Assembly: GCF_025024155.1 (NCBI RefSeq)
Contig: NW_026251749.1
Span: 248,001-312,000, forward strand
Reading direction: 5' to 3'
Length of the DNA: 64,000 nt
Source: Gamsiella multidivaricata
Taxonomy: Eukaryota > Mortierellomycota > Mortierellomycetes > Mortierellales > Mortierellaceae
The translations under genes were made by a program, and so were the position numbers. Numbering within the stretch: position 1 is the first letter of the stretch; each line of letters opens with the position of its first letter. Positions 23,001 through 32,904 of this stretch are shown here, piece by piece. The notes under the pieces are model-generated. The model saw nothing but the letters and a program-made list of their open reading frames with translations. It searched no databases and was not told where the DNA came from.

Positions 23001-24830
23001 CGATCGAGGTGATAACAATAATGAATCCTCTGGATTTGGGACACGGCTCTGAGCGGGCCTATAGGTGATTGGGACAGAGGAAGAGAGTCCTGATGAGAGG
23101 GTGAACTTGAGGACTTGTAGAGCCGTTGATCAGGTACAAGGCTAGGAGTAGCACAATAGCGTATGACCAATATCATGAAGCTGGTTGCCGGACGGCGTGG
23201 AAATATCTCATATCATTCGCGGTCTTTATGCCACAACTGTATCAAGAACACAACATTTTCTTGTAAAACTTGGATGAGGCCTTACCGGTCGCGAAGGAGG
23301 TGCATATCCGCGAGAAATGGGGCGGGAATGTGGGTTAAAATGGTTCCTGGGACAGAGACCATGCGTGCGTAAAGAATTTTAATGAACCACCGAATAAAAT
23401 TATAAAAATATTTTGGCGCAGTTGCTTAAGCAGAACGAGGCTGAAGTATATGATGGGAGGGTATGATGGGAGGGTATGATGGGAGGGTATGGTGAGTAGG
23501 AGGCAGATGGTAAATACACGCCGAAGTGGTAAGAGCGAACGCGAGGAAACAAGTAAGATGAGAGGCGTTTGTGGGGTTTATCAGATCAAGGTCGTAGGAA
23601 GATGAGGTTGGGTAAAGGTCGGTGGTGATTTCTGCGCGACTTTGTGATTGCTGGGTTCGCACAAGTAAAGGTAACCTCGAAGGAGGAGCTGTGTAGGTTT
23701 TGGGTGTAGGCTTTGGTGTAGTTACGCAGGCCGGCGACAGGATGCAGGACGGTGAGCGGAAGATGATGGCAACGCAAAGTGTGCGAGAGAGATTGCGTGT
23801 GTGTATGGAGATGTGGTATTGGGAAGGCGGCGATTTCAGTTAAATATCGGAGGCGGGATGGCGATTTAAATAAGTCGATCAATGTTGTGCATAGGGGATC
23901 GGTTAAAATTGATAGTTTACTGCCGGGGAGGATCTGCAGGGCACGATTACAATGACCTCACAATCATCCATGGAAGTGCCAAGGAGTACAGAAGTCTATT
24001 TGCACATGCATACCTGTGCCCGGTTGCTGCTGGCAACGACATATTCCCTATCCTGACATCATTCCTGCTAATGGAGCCTCATGGGCGAAGGCTCTTCTCT
24101 CCTTTTGTGTATCCAAAGCGGACATCCGACCCTAATTTTTTATTTTCTTGTCCTGGGTTCGAGACCAGAAACACAATGCACAATGACAAATATACGTTCT
24201 TAATATATTCCTTGGCGGCCCCGGATCACCTGTTTGGCACCAAAAAAAGACAGCGGTGCTGAAGAGAAGGAGGGGAAAGGGCACAAACCAACAAGGGCAA
24301 TGCAAATGCGAGCAATTGGGTCCCACGTGGCGCCGAGGTTCCTGACAAAGAAAAGTACATCTCGGGCATATTTGGGTCCGTTTAGGTACAGTTTGTGCTC
24401 CCTGGTATCCATCCTTCGCATATGAAAATTCGCCTTCGGGTGAATTATCTGCATGTTCTGTGCTGAAGGGGCGAAGGCAATGACGCTCCTGTTTGTCTTC
24501 CATATTAGCGTTGATGGCGGCGATCGCTTGCTATGAGTCTAGCTTGTCTATAGAGTTTTGGTGGCGACACCCGGTATTCCCTTCTTTCCTTGGGCAGGCA
24601 GCTAGGAGGAAGAAAATGGAAACGAAGTTCGATTGAACAGTGTTCCTAACATCCGAACTTGCCTTGTCAAGGTTGCTTATTCTCCACACAGCCTGCTATG
24701 GACAGGTTCACGACACGCACATTATAAAAGGTAAATAAGGGACAATCACGCTGCTCCCCAGCATCAGCGGGGGCACAATAGATATCATCGCAAAGGACAG
24801 TGGCGAAGCAGCTGATTCTCCGCTCAGGCA
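23001..24830. other. Gene-poor interval
   Basis: Contains the F-box gene's presumed promoter, the 13-bp tandem repeat at 23452-23490 and nothing that I can call a gene. The frames here are short, compositionally biased shadows. No tRNA folds were recognised. Confidence 0.55.
23452..23490. repeat. Three perfect copies of a 13-bp tandem repeat
   Basis: The unit GATGGGAGGGTAT occurs three times head to tail, then breaks into GGTGAG. It is G-rich on the plus strand and is a plausible site for length polymorphism. No gene overlaps it. Confidence 0.92.
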
Positions 24831-25390
24831 CATCTCCGGCCGGCAGAGTGGGTTGAATCAACTGGTTTTGAAAGGAGCAGATCTGCGGCAGCTGGAGTCA
24901 TTTCTGAAGATTAAGGACAAAGGTCGCATTCTCGGCAACCTGTACAGGATTGTCACCAAGGAGGGTCATGTTAAATGGATGTGCATCGATCACTACCGTA
25001 AGAACTACCGAGAGTCGACAGCGCAGCAGCTGTGAGATGTTGTCGAGTCCAATCATGGGACGTTCTATGAAGAAAGAGGAAAGATCTACATGCAGCTGAG
25101 GTCTTTGACGTCGGCAAAGGAGTTCATCGAGGCGCTGGCTAAGGCGCGAGGCGTTCTTGAGCTGGAGATTACCTTGCGATGGGACACGTCAATGAGTGAC
25201 CTTCAGAAACTGGCCTCTGCTGTCACGGCAGCGAACATAGTCCATCTGACTATGAGTGGCTGATATCTGGGGACGGACCAATACTAGGCTATATCGGCCG
25301 CAGCTGTCGTTTTGACCCGACCCCGGGGCTCATGGCGAACAGAAGGTTCTCTCTACAGTAAGCGGCGGTTGCATATTATGATGCCATGAG
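24830..25390 (+). pseudogene. Stop-riddled relic of a Mortierella repeat-protein gene
   Basis: A readable frame runs through LNQLVLKGADLRQLESFLKI, then GNLYRIVTKEGHVKWMCIDH, YRKNYRES and, after a TGA, FYEERGKIYMQL, TSAKEFIEALAKARGVLELE and TLRWDTSMSDLQKLASAVTA. It ends at a second TGA after HLTMSG. I recall multi-copy Mortierella proteins with the same succession (GNLYRIxTxEGHVKWxCLDHYRxNYRES ... ITLxWDAxxxDLRxLxxAVTxANxxxLTxxG); in those, both stops would be ordinary codons. The first TGA replaces what is probably an Arg (CGA), a single C-to-T change. No start or ending domain is present, so this is an internal fragment. The role of the intact family is unknown to me. Confidence 0.55.
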
Positions 25391-26311
25391 CGCTTTTTTG
25401 AACGTCCTGGGGATATTGAATCGCATTTGTCAATGAAACGACCTTGCAGATGTGGGGCCAAAAATGAGTAAGCGCTCTCTTTGTCCCTAGATCAAACACT
25501 TTCTATCTGCACACTACAAGCGGGCCTCAAGTCCAGTTGCACTGAACCATACCAATAATCACCATCGTAACTATCAAGAGTAAGGCCTTTAATAACATCA
25601 TCAGAAAACAATGCAAATATGTGTGCATGTTAACGATGTGTGTACCGAAGGACCCACACATAATGTGGGTCTGTCCGAGAACCGCCAATGGGTGAGAGCT
25701 GGACCTAAACAAATGGCAAAAGGCGGTTTCAGCCCACAAAAGCCGATGGAGGAAACGAGACGTGCCGCTCTTGAGTAAGCGCGTTCATTTATCAACAGAG
25801 GCACTCCCGGTCAATTGCACACATTCTTCAGTCAGCAGGCTGCCCCTTGACTTGCGGACATATTACCTTAGTCAACGGCCGTTTATGTGGGTGCATTACG
25901 GAATTTTTATCAATCGAAAAATGCTTATTAAAATGCACGGAATAGGTTATTTCAGTGGCCATTAGAGTCCTCGCCAGGAAGTCGCGGGCCAACATATTTT
26001 TGAGCCCCTTTCAATTGAAATGAATACACGCCTTTTTGGGAGCAGTTTTTTTTTTTTTTGCACGTTCACAAGACACCCCATGGTCGCGTCTAATCGTCCT
26101 CTTGTCATCTATGGCTTTAATGGTCATCTAGTCTCTGCACCTTTACCGGCGCCGTCATCTCTTTCATAATTGAGAATATAATCAGGTACATGCATACAGC
26201 AGTGGACGCGCCTGGCTGTCAGCTTTGTACATGAAAAGGGCGCCTTATTTACTGAATTGAGCCAACTATTTCAAAAATATGTTGTTGGCCTGCGACTTTC
26301 TAGCGAGGACT
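25391..26311. other. Interval without recognisable gene
   Basis: Holds short frames only and a T-run near 26,046. The segment nearest the GST gene is its 3' flank. Nothing supports a gene or repeat. Confidence 0.5.
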
Positions 26312-27233
26312 CTAATAAACATATTGCTGCACTTTGATCCAGTAGTTAGGGATGACCTGATCGTCAAAGCCCTCCAAGATGCCCTCCTTAAAATCCTTGG
26401 GCGAACATGCGTTGAACCAAACAAAGCTGGCCATGAGAACAAAATCCGCCCACCCGGCTATTTGAACGAACACAAAGGACGGATTATGATGAGTATGTGA
26501 GGAGAAAATAACGGAAACTAAACGACACAGCTGGTGCCAACTTACGCTGCGCTCCTAAAATCCAGCCACCCGATCGCAATGCAGTATGGATGAGCCCCAG
26601 GTTCTCTTTGAGCTCCCTCAGATTCGCATTTCGGTCACCAGCGATCTCCTGATAAGGCCTTCCAGAGCTCTTTTCGCGCGACATCCTAAAGTAATGAGCG
26701 TTTTCTGCGTCCTGCATATCGTACATGTCCTGGAAAACCATCCGCTGAATGGCTGGATGGATCTTTGACTGCACATACGACTCAAAGAATCTCTGCAAGT
26801 TCTTTTCAGATGGGCTTTTGCCAAAGAGCAGGGGTCGGTCCGGATATTTCTCCTCCAGATACTCTGCAATCGCGAGGCTGTCAGGCAAGCCCTGGCCACT
26901 CTCAAGTTGCAACGTCGGCACGGTGGGGGCGGTTACGTTTGGGCTGGGTAGCACGAATGTAAGTAACGATAAAGATTATTAGTCAAGTCATCATAAATGC
27001 CAGTTTACCGGGAACCATCATCAGAAAGGCATTAGATATGGCAGGGGTAATGTACAGAATGCCTACCAGGCAGAGGGGATTGCTGTTGGTATTTCAAGGA
27101 AGGTGAGAGGTACGGACTCGTATGTGACCTTTTTGTGATTGAGTGCAAACTTGGCACGCCAGACTGCTGGAGAAAACGAGATCGTGCGGGTCTTGCCGTC
27201 GACGAGCTCGAATAGCCTGAGAGTGGGGGTCAT
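26312..27233 (-). CDS. Glutathione S-transferase family protein
   Basis: Exons 27233-27067, 26943-26546 and 26457-26312 give 236 residues with matching phases. The N-terminus is a thioredoxin-fold GST domain: MTPTLRLFELVDGKTRTISF, SPAVWRAKFALNHKKVTYES, then, after the intron, CPNVTAPTVPTLQLESGQGL and PDSLAIAEYLEEKYPDRPLL. VPTL (cis-Pro) and DSLAIAEYLE (gamma-glutamyl contact) are the usual GST landmarks. An all-helical C-terminal domain follows, ending GWADFVLMASFVWF and IPNYWIKVQQYVY. The SPAVWR motif at the position of the catalytic Ser/Cys suggests a Ser-type, Ure2p/GTT1-like fungal class, perhaps acting on xenobiotics. The exact class is not decided by sequence reading alone. Confidence 0.87.
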
Positions 27234-28390
27234 GATGTTAGTCTTTCTTTCACAAGGCTACTTGGAGGACTGAATGAATGGGGTTACAATGTGCGGAGCA
27301 AGTCAAACAGCATTGAAAATGCGGACTAGGGCTCGACTTTTATGTTGATTCGAAGGAAGGAAGGAAGGTCAATGCTCATCTCAACAAAGCGAGACAAGGG
27401 CCAGGGGGAGGGGTGGGAAAGGAGCGTTCCATTGATCGAAGACTGAGTGAACGCATTGGTCATTTATTTTTTCTCCTCGCACCTCAATACGTGAGGCCGA
27501 AGCGTTGAGGAGCCTCAAACTACTGCAGGCAACCGTTCTACAGGGCGTAAAAGAGTGGGAGCAAGTCCCTGGATTCACAGAGAAGAACCCTACACAAGCC
27601 ATGTCTCTGCTGCACTGGGACATGTCTCTTGCTCATGGAGTAATGGCTGCAACGGCCGATTGAGGGAGAGATGAAAACATGTTACCATGCGGGTGTGCGG
27701 ACATACGCGAACGCGGGAAAAGGGCGGTAGTTCTGCACTGTAAGGAGATAAGGGGGCAGACAGCAGATGAGGCCATGTTGATGGAAAGGAGGAGTGAGAA
27801 ATTCTTGGTTCAATCTGTTTGCTGCTTTGTTGGCAACCTGTAGACACATCCAAGTGCGCTGCTAGTCTACCATTCATGGTTAAAGTATCGATTTAAACAC
27901 GAAAGGGCTGTAAACCCGGCGTAGATGAACAGGATCACTCCCTCCTTCTTATTTAGATCCTGGAGGTATTCTAATCTGTTCATGCAAAAAAGATAATGTC
28001 AAAGATAACAAAGAAGGAAAGAAACCAGAGATGTGAGGGCGAGAGCGAGCGAGCGAGAAGCTTCTTCTCCTAGTGGACGCGTCTCTATTTTTCACCGCTA
28101 CCAAAAATGAACTCTTACGTGGAAAAGGAGCCACGTATCCTTATGATTCTTCACAGCATTTCGAAACCGCGTGTTTGCCCCTGGAGGTTTCTACGTGGCA
28201 CCATGAACGATTATTGGCACCGACATCCTTCTACAGAGCCTTTCCTTTAAAAACAGATGGCAGCTCTGGGCGACTTCTTCTTACACTCCATCTCATGTTA
28301 GTAGCCCTCCCTTCACCTCGCAGCCTTCATCCTCCCACTGAAGCTATTGAAGCAACAACTCAAACCATTCAGCATAAACATACAGGAGAC
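27234..28390. other. Interval without recognisable gene
   Basis: Includes the GST promoter, a (GGAA)n stretch near 27,353-27,367 and the upstream region of the next gene. The frames present (for example minus 27877-27590) lack any family signature or splice support. Confidence 0.5.
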
Positions 28391-29135
28391 ATGCTTCTCC
28401 AACATCAGCGCTTTCAGCTCGGCGGGAGGGTCCAAGATATCGAGGTTGAATCCAACCAGGCTACAGGGAAGCTGTGCGTCCTCCTCAGAGATGTCCAGGA
28501 TGTGTTCCCAACCGCAGCTCGCTTTGAGCGGGAGGGGCGACCTGTGAGGTTTCAGAGCGATGACCAAGGAAACAGGAAAGTGCTCGTAGCGCCCTCGATA
28601 AACCTTGTCGACTTGTGTAATCACCTAACCTTTACTCTTTTCCTGCATGAACGCAATATGTGCCAAAATCTGTAGATTGGAGCCCTTGAGGATTGCGTAT
28701 CACCCAGACAGCATCCTTCAAGTCGTTCCTGCGAGACAAAGTCCGATGCCAGTGCCCTCTTCTCCTTCTCGGTTGTCAACTTCTGGGTCTTCACAGCGTC
28801 CTCCATCTCCCTCAGTCTTGCTGGGCTCGCCCAATATTTCAAGCGAGGAGGACTGGCGTGACTATCTGCTGCAGAGGGGAGTGCGGATGGCGATCCTTGC
28901 GGTGGTCTCGATGATGACGGTGCTTGTGAACCATCTGGTGTCGAGCTGGATGTGGCGCGCAAACCTGTACCCAATAGTGGCGATGTATTGGAAGTTCGTG
29001 ACAGGCTCCCTGTTGGCACTGAGTGTAGCGTGGTTCCTGATGCTGGTGTTCCTGGCCGCGGAGGTAGTCTGGTTTATAATTAGTACCCCTATTGCCACCA
29101 AACGGTCGATGTATCAGCGACTCTTCGATTTCTAA
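28391..29135 (+). CDS. Lineage-specific protein with C-terminal membrane segments
   Basis: Exons 28391-28614 and 28676-29135 give 227 residues. The start MLLQHQRFQLGG is the ATG nearest the conserved-looking block; an in-frame ATG at 28073 would add 106 poor residues. The first half reads RFQLGGRVQDIEVESNQATG, LCVLLRDVQDVFPTAARFER, LVAPSINLVDL then LEPLRIAYHPDSILQVV. I associate the RFQxxGxxVxDxxVE...W/LRDxxxVFP...PLRIxxxPxxxLxVV succession with Mortierella-specific proteins of unknown role. A Ser/Pro linker follows. The C-terminal 110 residues hold two strong membrane spans (MAILAVVSMMTVLVNHLVSS and GSLLALSVAWFLMLVFLAAE). The TAA stop is immediately followed by the terminal inverted repeat of the next element, so native 3' sequence is missing and the last residues could be truncated. 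Confidence 0.55.
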
Positions 29136-29377
29136 GGGCGCCCTAGTCTCGCAGCCAGACCCTTTCATTTTACGAGGGTTGGAATCGAATTCCTTCGCCA
29201 CTCAAATGAGGGTCTGGGTTCAAAGATGGACTTATTGACAGGGACGTCGTAAAAATAAAAAAGGCAAGAAATTAAGGGTCGCGGTCCTTGCCCTCGCCTA
29301 ACCAAACTGAACCACGGCCATATTACCTTGGCGCATGTTCCTCATCCCATCGTTCCCACATACCTTACCTTAACTCC
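29136..29377 (+). repeat. Left terminal inverted repeat, 242 bp
   Basis: Inverted partner of 32528-32769. Starts one base after the TAA of the upstream gene. It ends about 50 bp before the helicase ATG and therefore probably contains that gene's promoter. Confidence 0.92.
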
Positions 29378-29424
29378 GTACCTTCCTATTCACCACGCAT
29401 TCACACCCACTCCCACTCTTTGAC

Positions 29425-31233
29425 ATGGCTCACGGTCAACGCCCTAAAACACGGCCTCCTCTCAGTCACCGTTCGACGATCATGCACGGTAATGAATCGG
29501 AGAATGCAACTCAACCCATTATCCTTTCCTATCCAGAAAATGGCGACGAGCGGTGCGAGACCATATTCGGATTCACTCCCAAGCCTGAACAACGGATGGT
29601 CGCCGAACACATCGGTCGTGGAGAGGACTGCATCCTTATCGCAGGCTGCGGTTGGGGCAAAACCTTAGCATATTTCCTTCCTCTGATTTTGTGGGAGAAC
29701 CGCGTCATTGTCATCATCTCGCCACTGGTAGCACTAATGGAGGAACAGCACAGAAAACTTCAAGCCGTGAATATCAGCAGTATACCCATCCATAGTGGCC
29801 GGCAATTGCCACATAACCTCGAGGACGAACTCATTAATGGAAAGTACAGAGCCGTTTTTATGTCTCCGGAGACCGTCTTCACTAGTGTACGTTTCGAGTT
29901 GCTCTGGAACGAGGCAGCCTGGAGGTCGCGAGTTCAGGCAGTAGTCATTGATGAGGCGCATTGTATCAGCACGTGGGGTCCGGAGTTCAGGAAAGACTAC
30001 AGCCGAATTGGAGACTTACGCTCTAGACTGCCCCCAGGCACAGCCTTTGTGGCGGTATCAGCAACTCTTCATGGACAAATTCTTCAGGACGTCAGGAGGA
30101 GTTTTCACTATGGAAGCGATGTCACAGTCATCAAAGCCAACACCGATCGCCAAAATGTCAGATACGAGGTGCGAGTGTCCAATGACAGCAGGAGCTGCCA
30201 CGAGGACCTGGAGTTTCTCTTGGATTTCAAGAAGACGATCGTTTATTTCGACAAGATGAACGATATGATGGCGGTCTACAGACATCTGAGAATAAAGGCT
30301 GAGGCTTCCCAGCCATCACTCCGTCAGTCAGATATAATCGCCTACTTTAACGCCGACCTGAAGACAGAAACCAAGGAGCTCTATATGTTGAAGTTCAAAC
30401 GAGGTGAGATCCGCATTCTGCTGTCCACTGAAGCTGCAGGAATGGGGTGCGATATAAGCGACATTCTACGAGTCGTTCAGTTCAGGTTTCCAAATAACAT
30501 CACGGTCCTCGCGCAGCGTCTTGGTCGCGCAGCTCGCGATCCAAGTCTCCAAGGCCTTGGCATTTTGATCTATCCTCGAACTGATTCCTGCAAGTTCAGG
30601 GCCATGGAAGCCGATCTGTACGATTTCATCAGGGCCGACTGTCGTAGGAAACATTTCAACAACGTATTCGAGAATGAGCACAAAAATGTCACCAACTGCT
30701 GCGATCTGTGTCACAACTCTCTTCCAGCACCAATCAACCCTGACTACAGGATGATTCGTAAAGCCCCTCGACAACGGCCAGTTCCAAGGTTCAAACGCAC
30801 TCGTCGTCCGGAACAGCAACTTGAGGCGAAGGAAAAAATAGAGGCTTGGAGGAGCATGGAGTTGCAAGGGCTGGAGAAGCACTCAGAAATCTATGATGAG
30901 AGGTGCATCATGAACGACGGTGCTATCAACTTGCTCTCAGCGAGATTTGGCGATGTAGCTGTCGCTGAGGATATCAGCTCTATTATCGACTGGTCAGAGC
31001 TGGTAAAAGGCTCGCAACAACGACTTGCCGATATTCTCGTGGAATTCAACAACGAAATCGAAAACCCATTTTCACAGGAAATTCGGTACCCAAATGCTCC
31101 ACACAATGAAGCAGGCCATAGTAAATCTTCGCCTTCTCAGCCAGGAAGCCAAACACAAAAGCGAGCAGGAGAAGGGCACTTCTGGACATCCAAAGACCAT
31201 CACAACAAGCGGAATAAGCCAGCTCAAGAGTGA
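29425..31233 (+). CDS. RecQ-like DEAH-box DNA helicase carried by the TIR element
   Basis: Intronless, 602 residues. The motor motifs are intact: a Gln-motif region (FGFTPKPEQRMVAEHI), Walker A as GCGWGKT (about residues 74-80), ISPLVALMEEQ (Ia), MSPETV, VIDEAHCISTWGPEFRKDY (II, DEAH, about 175), AVSATL (III), LLSTEAAGMGCDI (V) and LAQRLGRAARD (VI). A RecQ-type zinc-binding segment follows: DCRRKHFNNVFENE, then NCCDLCHNS. There is no HRDC domain; the C-terminal 170 residues are basic and low in complexity. RecQ enzymes unwind DNA 3' to 5' with ATP. The chromosomal RecQ/Sgs1 is far longer, and this short form with few flanking domains resembles the multi-copy helicases of fungal mobile and subtelomeric DNA. 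It lies wholly inside the inverted repeats, converging with the DUF6589-like gene. Motor family is sure; role in mobility is inference. Confidence 0.88.
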   Translation: MAHGQRPKTRPPLSHRSTIMHGNESENATQPIILSYPENGDERCETIFGFTPKPEQRMVAEHIGRGEDCILIAGCGWGKTLAYFLPLILWENRVIVIISPLVALMEEQHRKLQAVNISSIPIHSGRQLPHNLEDELINGKYRAVFMSPETVFTSVRFELLWNEAAWRSRVQAVVIDEAHCISTWGPEFRKDYSRIGDLRSRLPPGTAFVAVSATLHGQILQDVRRSFHYGSDVTVIKANTDRQNVRYEVRVSNDSRSCHEDLEFLLDFKKTIVYFDKMNDMMAVYRHLRIKAEASQPSLRQSDIIAYFNADLKTETKELYMLKFKRGEIRILLSTEAAGMGCDISDILRVVQFRFPNNITVLAQRLGRAARDPSLQGLGILIYPRTDSCKFRAMEADLYDFIRADCRRKHFNNVFENEHKNVTNCCDLCHNSLPAPINPDYRMIRKAPRQRPVPRFKRTRRPEQQLEAKEKIEAWRSMELQGLEKHSEIYDERCIMNDGAINLLSARFGDVAVAEDISSIIDWSELVKGSQQRLADILVEFNNEIENPFSQEIRYPNAPHNEAGHSKSSPSQPGSQTQKRAGEGHFWTSKDHHNKRNKPAQE

Positions 31234-31304
31234 CAATAAAGTGTTTGTCAAAGATAAATCTCGCACTGCATCTAGCCTGCAATAAGATTGCAGTATGTGT
31301 GTGT

Positions 31305-32409
31305 AGGAGTGTGTATTCAAGAAGAAGGTTGCTTAAAGTCTGAGGAATGTCCAAGGAGGGGAGGTTGCTATGGATATATACGTATGACATGCATAGCCCC
31401 ATCGTGGATAAAAGCCGTATAAGGCGTTTCGGAGCTGATAGGCCTCGCAGATGAATCCCTAAAGAAGGAGAAAATGGTTAATGATATATCCATGCAGAGA
31501 GGCGATTAAAGAGAATACCAATGATCAAACCTCATACCAATCATCATTTGGAAGCAATTCGATCGTGGGTTCTTCATGAATAACAACATGCAACCCACGG
31601 TCACCACGAAAGAATTAGGATCCCTCTTTTGTTCCGGATCGGGTTCGTCCTCCCAGTCTGAATCCTGTTCGCACTGTGGTTCTGTGTCCGAATGGAGATT
31701 TGAGGTTGAGCTCGACTCTGATGCTGTATCCTGCTCTGACGCCGTATCCGAATCAGGCTCCGAGAACGATACTGAGAGCCACGGTGGCCGTTCTCTTGTA
31801 GAAGGAGGTATTGGGTCATGAACTGAAAGGCTGCGCGGTCTCCAGGCCGAAGATGACTGGAACCCTCCAGCCGATTGTGGTAGCAGTTTCTCCAGAAGTA
31901 GTGTGAGATGTGGGGCTGAGTTTGTGAGCGAGGATCTGATATGACCCAGCGAAAACCTCCTGATAGCTTTGCGGGATATCGAATTTGCTGGATGCTTGAA
32001 AGATTTATCCTTGGTGGCATTGTCGAGATCTGCCTGAACACGTCCAGCTACAATATCGATCGCTTCTTTTGCAAAAGTTGAGTCGCTATCTGTTCCCTCC
32101 AACTTCTCTCTCAAAAGGCGGATAATGGTGGCAGGCCCACCAGTAGTGTAAAAATTTAGTAACCCTGCGAGCAATGATTTCCTGGCGAGAGTTGAAGGCA
32201 GCAACTAAAAACTCGCGCAAGGAGAGGTTGTTGTTGTACAGTGCGTCGAAAACGTTTAAAAGTGAACGCTCTCGGGTTTCATTGACCCCTGTTTTTTTTC
32301 TCCTTTTCCTAGTGGGAGTACTGGCCTGCACAGAAGCCATACAAGCCTCACCGTTGTCGTCTACAGTAATATGCTCCTCTATAAAACGCCAGTAAGACTG
32401 GCTGGCCAT
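31305..32409 (-). pseudogene. Broken DUF6589-like gene of the TIR element
   Basis: From the ATG at 32409 (MASQSYWRFIEEHITVDDNG) the frame reads through RSLLNVFDALYNNNLSLREF, LVAAFNSRQEIIARRVTKF. The match then moves to the next frame (FYTTGGPATIIRLLREKLEG, RVQADLDNATKDKSFKHPAN, FSLGHIRSSLTNSAPHLTLL). The switch falls in a T5 run near 32,155, where one base too many would explain it. An acidic Ser-rich linker follows, then SFVVTVGCMLLFMKNPRSNC, FQMMIG and, across a 79-bp intron (31537-31459), IHLRGLSAPKRLIRLLSTMG then LCMSYVYIHSNL. The order (LxEFL...SxVxxFxxxGG; FSLxxLxxxLxxxAPxLxxLL; MLLFxxxxRxNxFQxxIG; PKRxIxxLxxxGLxxSY) is that of the N-terminal half of DUF6589 proteins as I remember them. 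The C-terminal half is absent; the frame runs into the antisense of the helicase 3' end. Confidence 0.6.
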
Positions 32410-32527
32410 ATTTGAAAACCGTACTGAACTTTATGGGCACGACGGAGAGTAGTGATGGGTATTGGAGACAAGGGCTAGATACTGGTCAAGGGGGCTAGTG
32501 TGAGACGAATTGAAAACATATGGATAT

Positions 32528-32769
32528 GGAGCTAAGGTAAGGTGTGTGGGAACGATGGGATGAGGAACATGCGCCAAGGTAATATGGCCGTGGTTCAGTT
32601 TGGTTAGGCGAGGGCAAGGACCGCGACCCTTAATTTCTTGCCTTTTTTATTTTTACGACGTCCCTGTCAATAAGTCCATCTTTGAACCCAGACCCTCATT
32701 TGAGTGGCGAAGGAATTCGATTCCAACCCTCGTAAAATGAAAGGGTCTGGCTGCGAGACTAGGGCGCCC
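32528..32769 (-). repeat. Right terminal inverted repeat, 242 bp
   Basis: Inverted partner of 29136-29377, with two transitions near the inner end. It lies about 120 bp upstream of the ATG of the DUF6589-like gene, and its outer edge is 135 bp upstream of the TRIC-channel ATG, so it can influence both promoters. Confidence 0.92.
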
Positions 32770-32904
32770 GCTATTTCTTTTAAGGGGTGAGCGCCCTCCC
32801 AAGACACGCGCACCGCGTTTCGGGGTTCCGCACCAACCCCACCATTCCCACCATCGCAGCTTGAACAAAAAAGCAATAAAACAAGACACCTCTTCTTAAC
32901 AGCA

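Larger units (their letters stand above)
29136..32769. mobile_element. TIR-bounded element with RecQ-type helicase and DUF6589-like gene
   Basis: A 3,634-bp unit flanked by inverted repeats 29136-29377 and 32528-32769. The outer 225 bp are identical base for base on inversion; the inner 17 bp have two transitions. Both ends carry GGGCGCCC, followed inward by TAGTCTCGCAGCC. Because GGGCGCCC is its own complement, it may be either the end of the repeat or an 8-bp target duplication, which would resemble the hAT class. The cargo is an intact RecQ-like helicase gene (+) and a convergent broken gene (-) that looks like the N-terminal portion of fungal DUF6589 proteins. No known DDE, HUH or tyrosine-recombinase motif is visible. 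Near-identity of the repeats indicates recent insertion or ongoing homogenisation. Confidence 0.82.

Noticed and set aside
24140..24175. tRNA-like B box (GGTTCGAGACC)
   Set aside because: No matching A box at the right distance and no foldable acceptor stem; judged a chance match.
29136..32769. Helitron interpretation of the helicase element
   Set aside because: Helitrons carry a HUH Rep nuclease fused to a Pif1-type helicase and lack long inverted repeats; here the helicase is RecQ-like, no HUH motif is seen, and the ends are 242-bp inverted repeats.
29136..32769. Subtelomeric telomere-linked helicase interpretation
   Set aside because: The helicase is RecQ-like, but the window has housekeeping genes on both sides and no telomere-type repeats; the inverted repeats fit an inserted element better.
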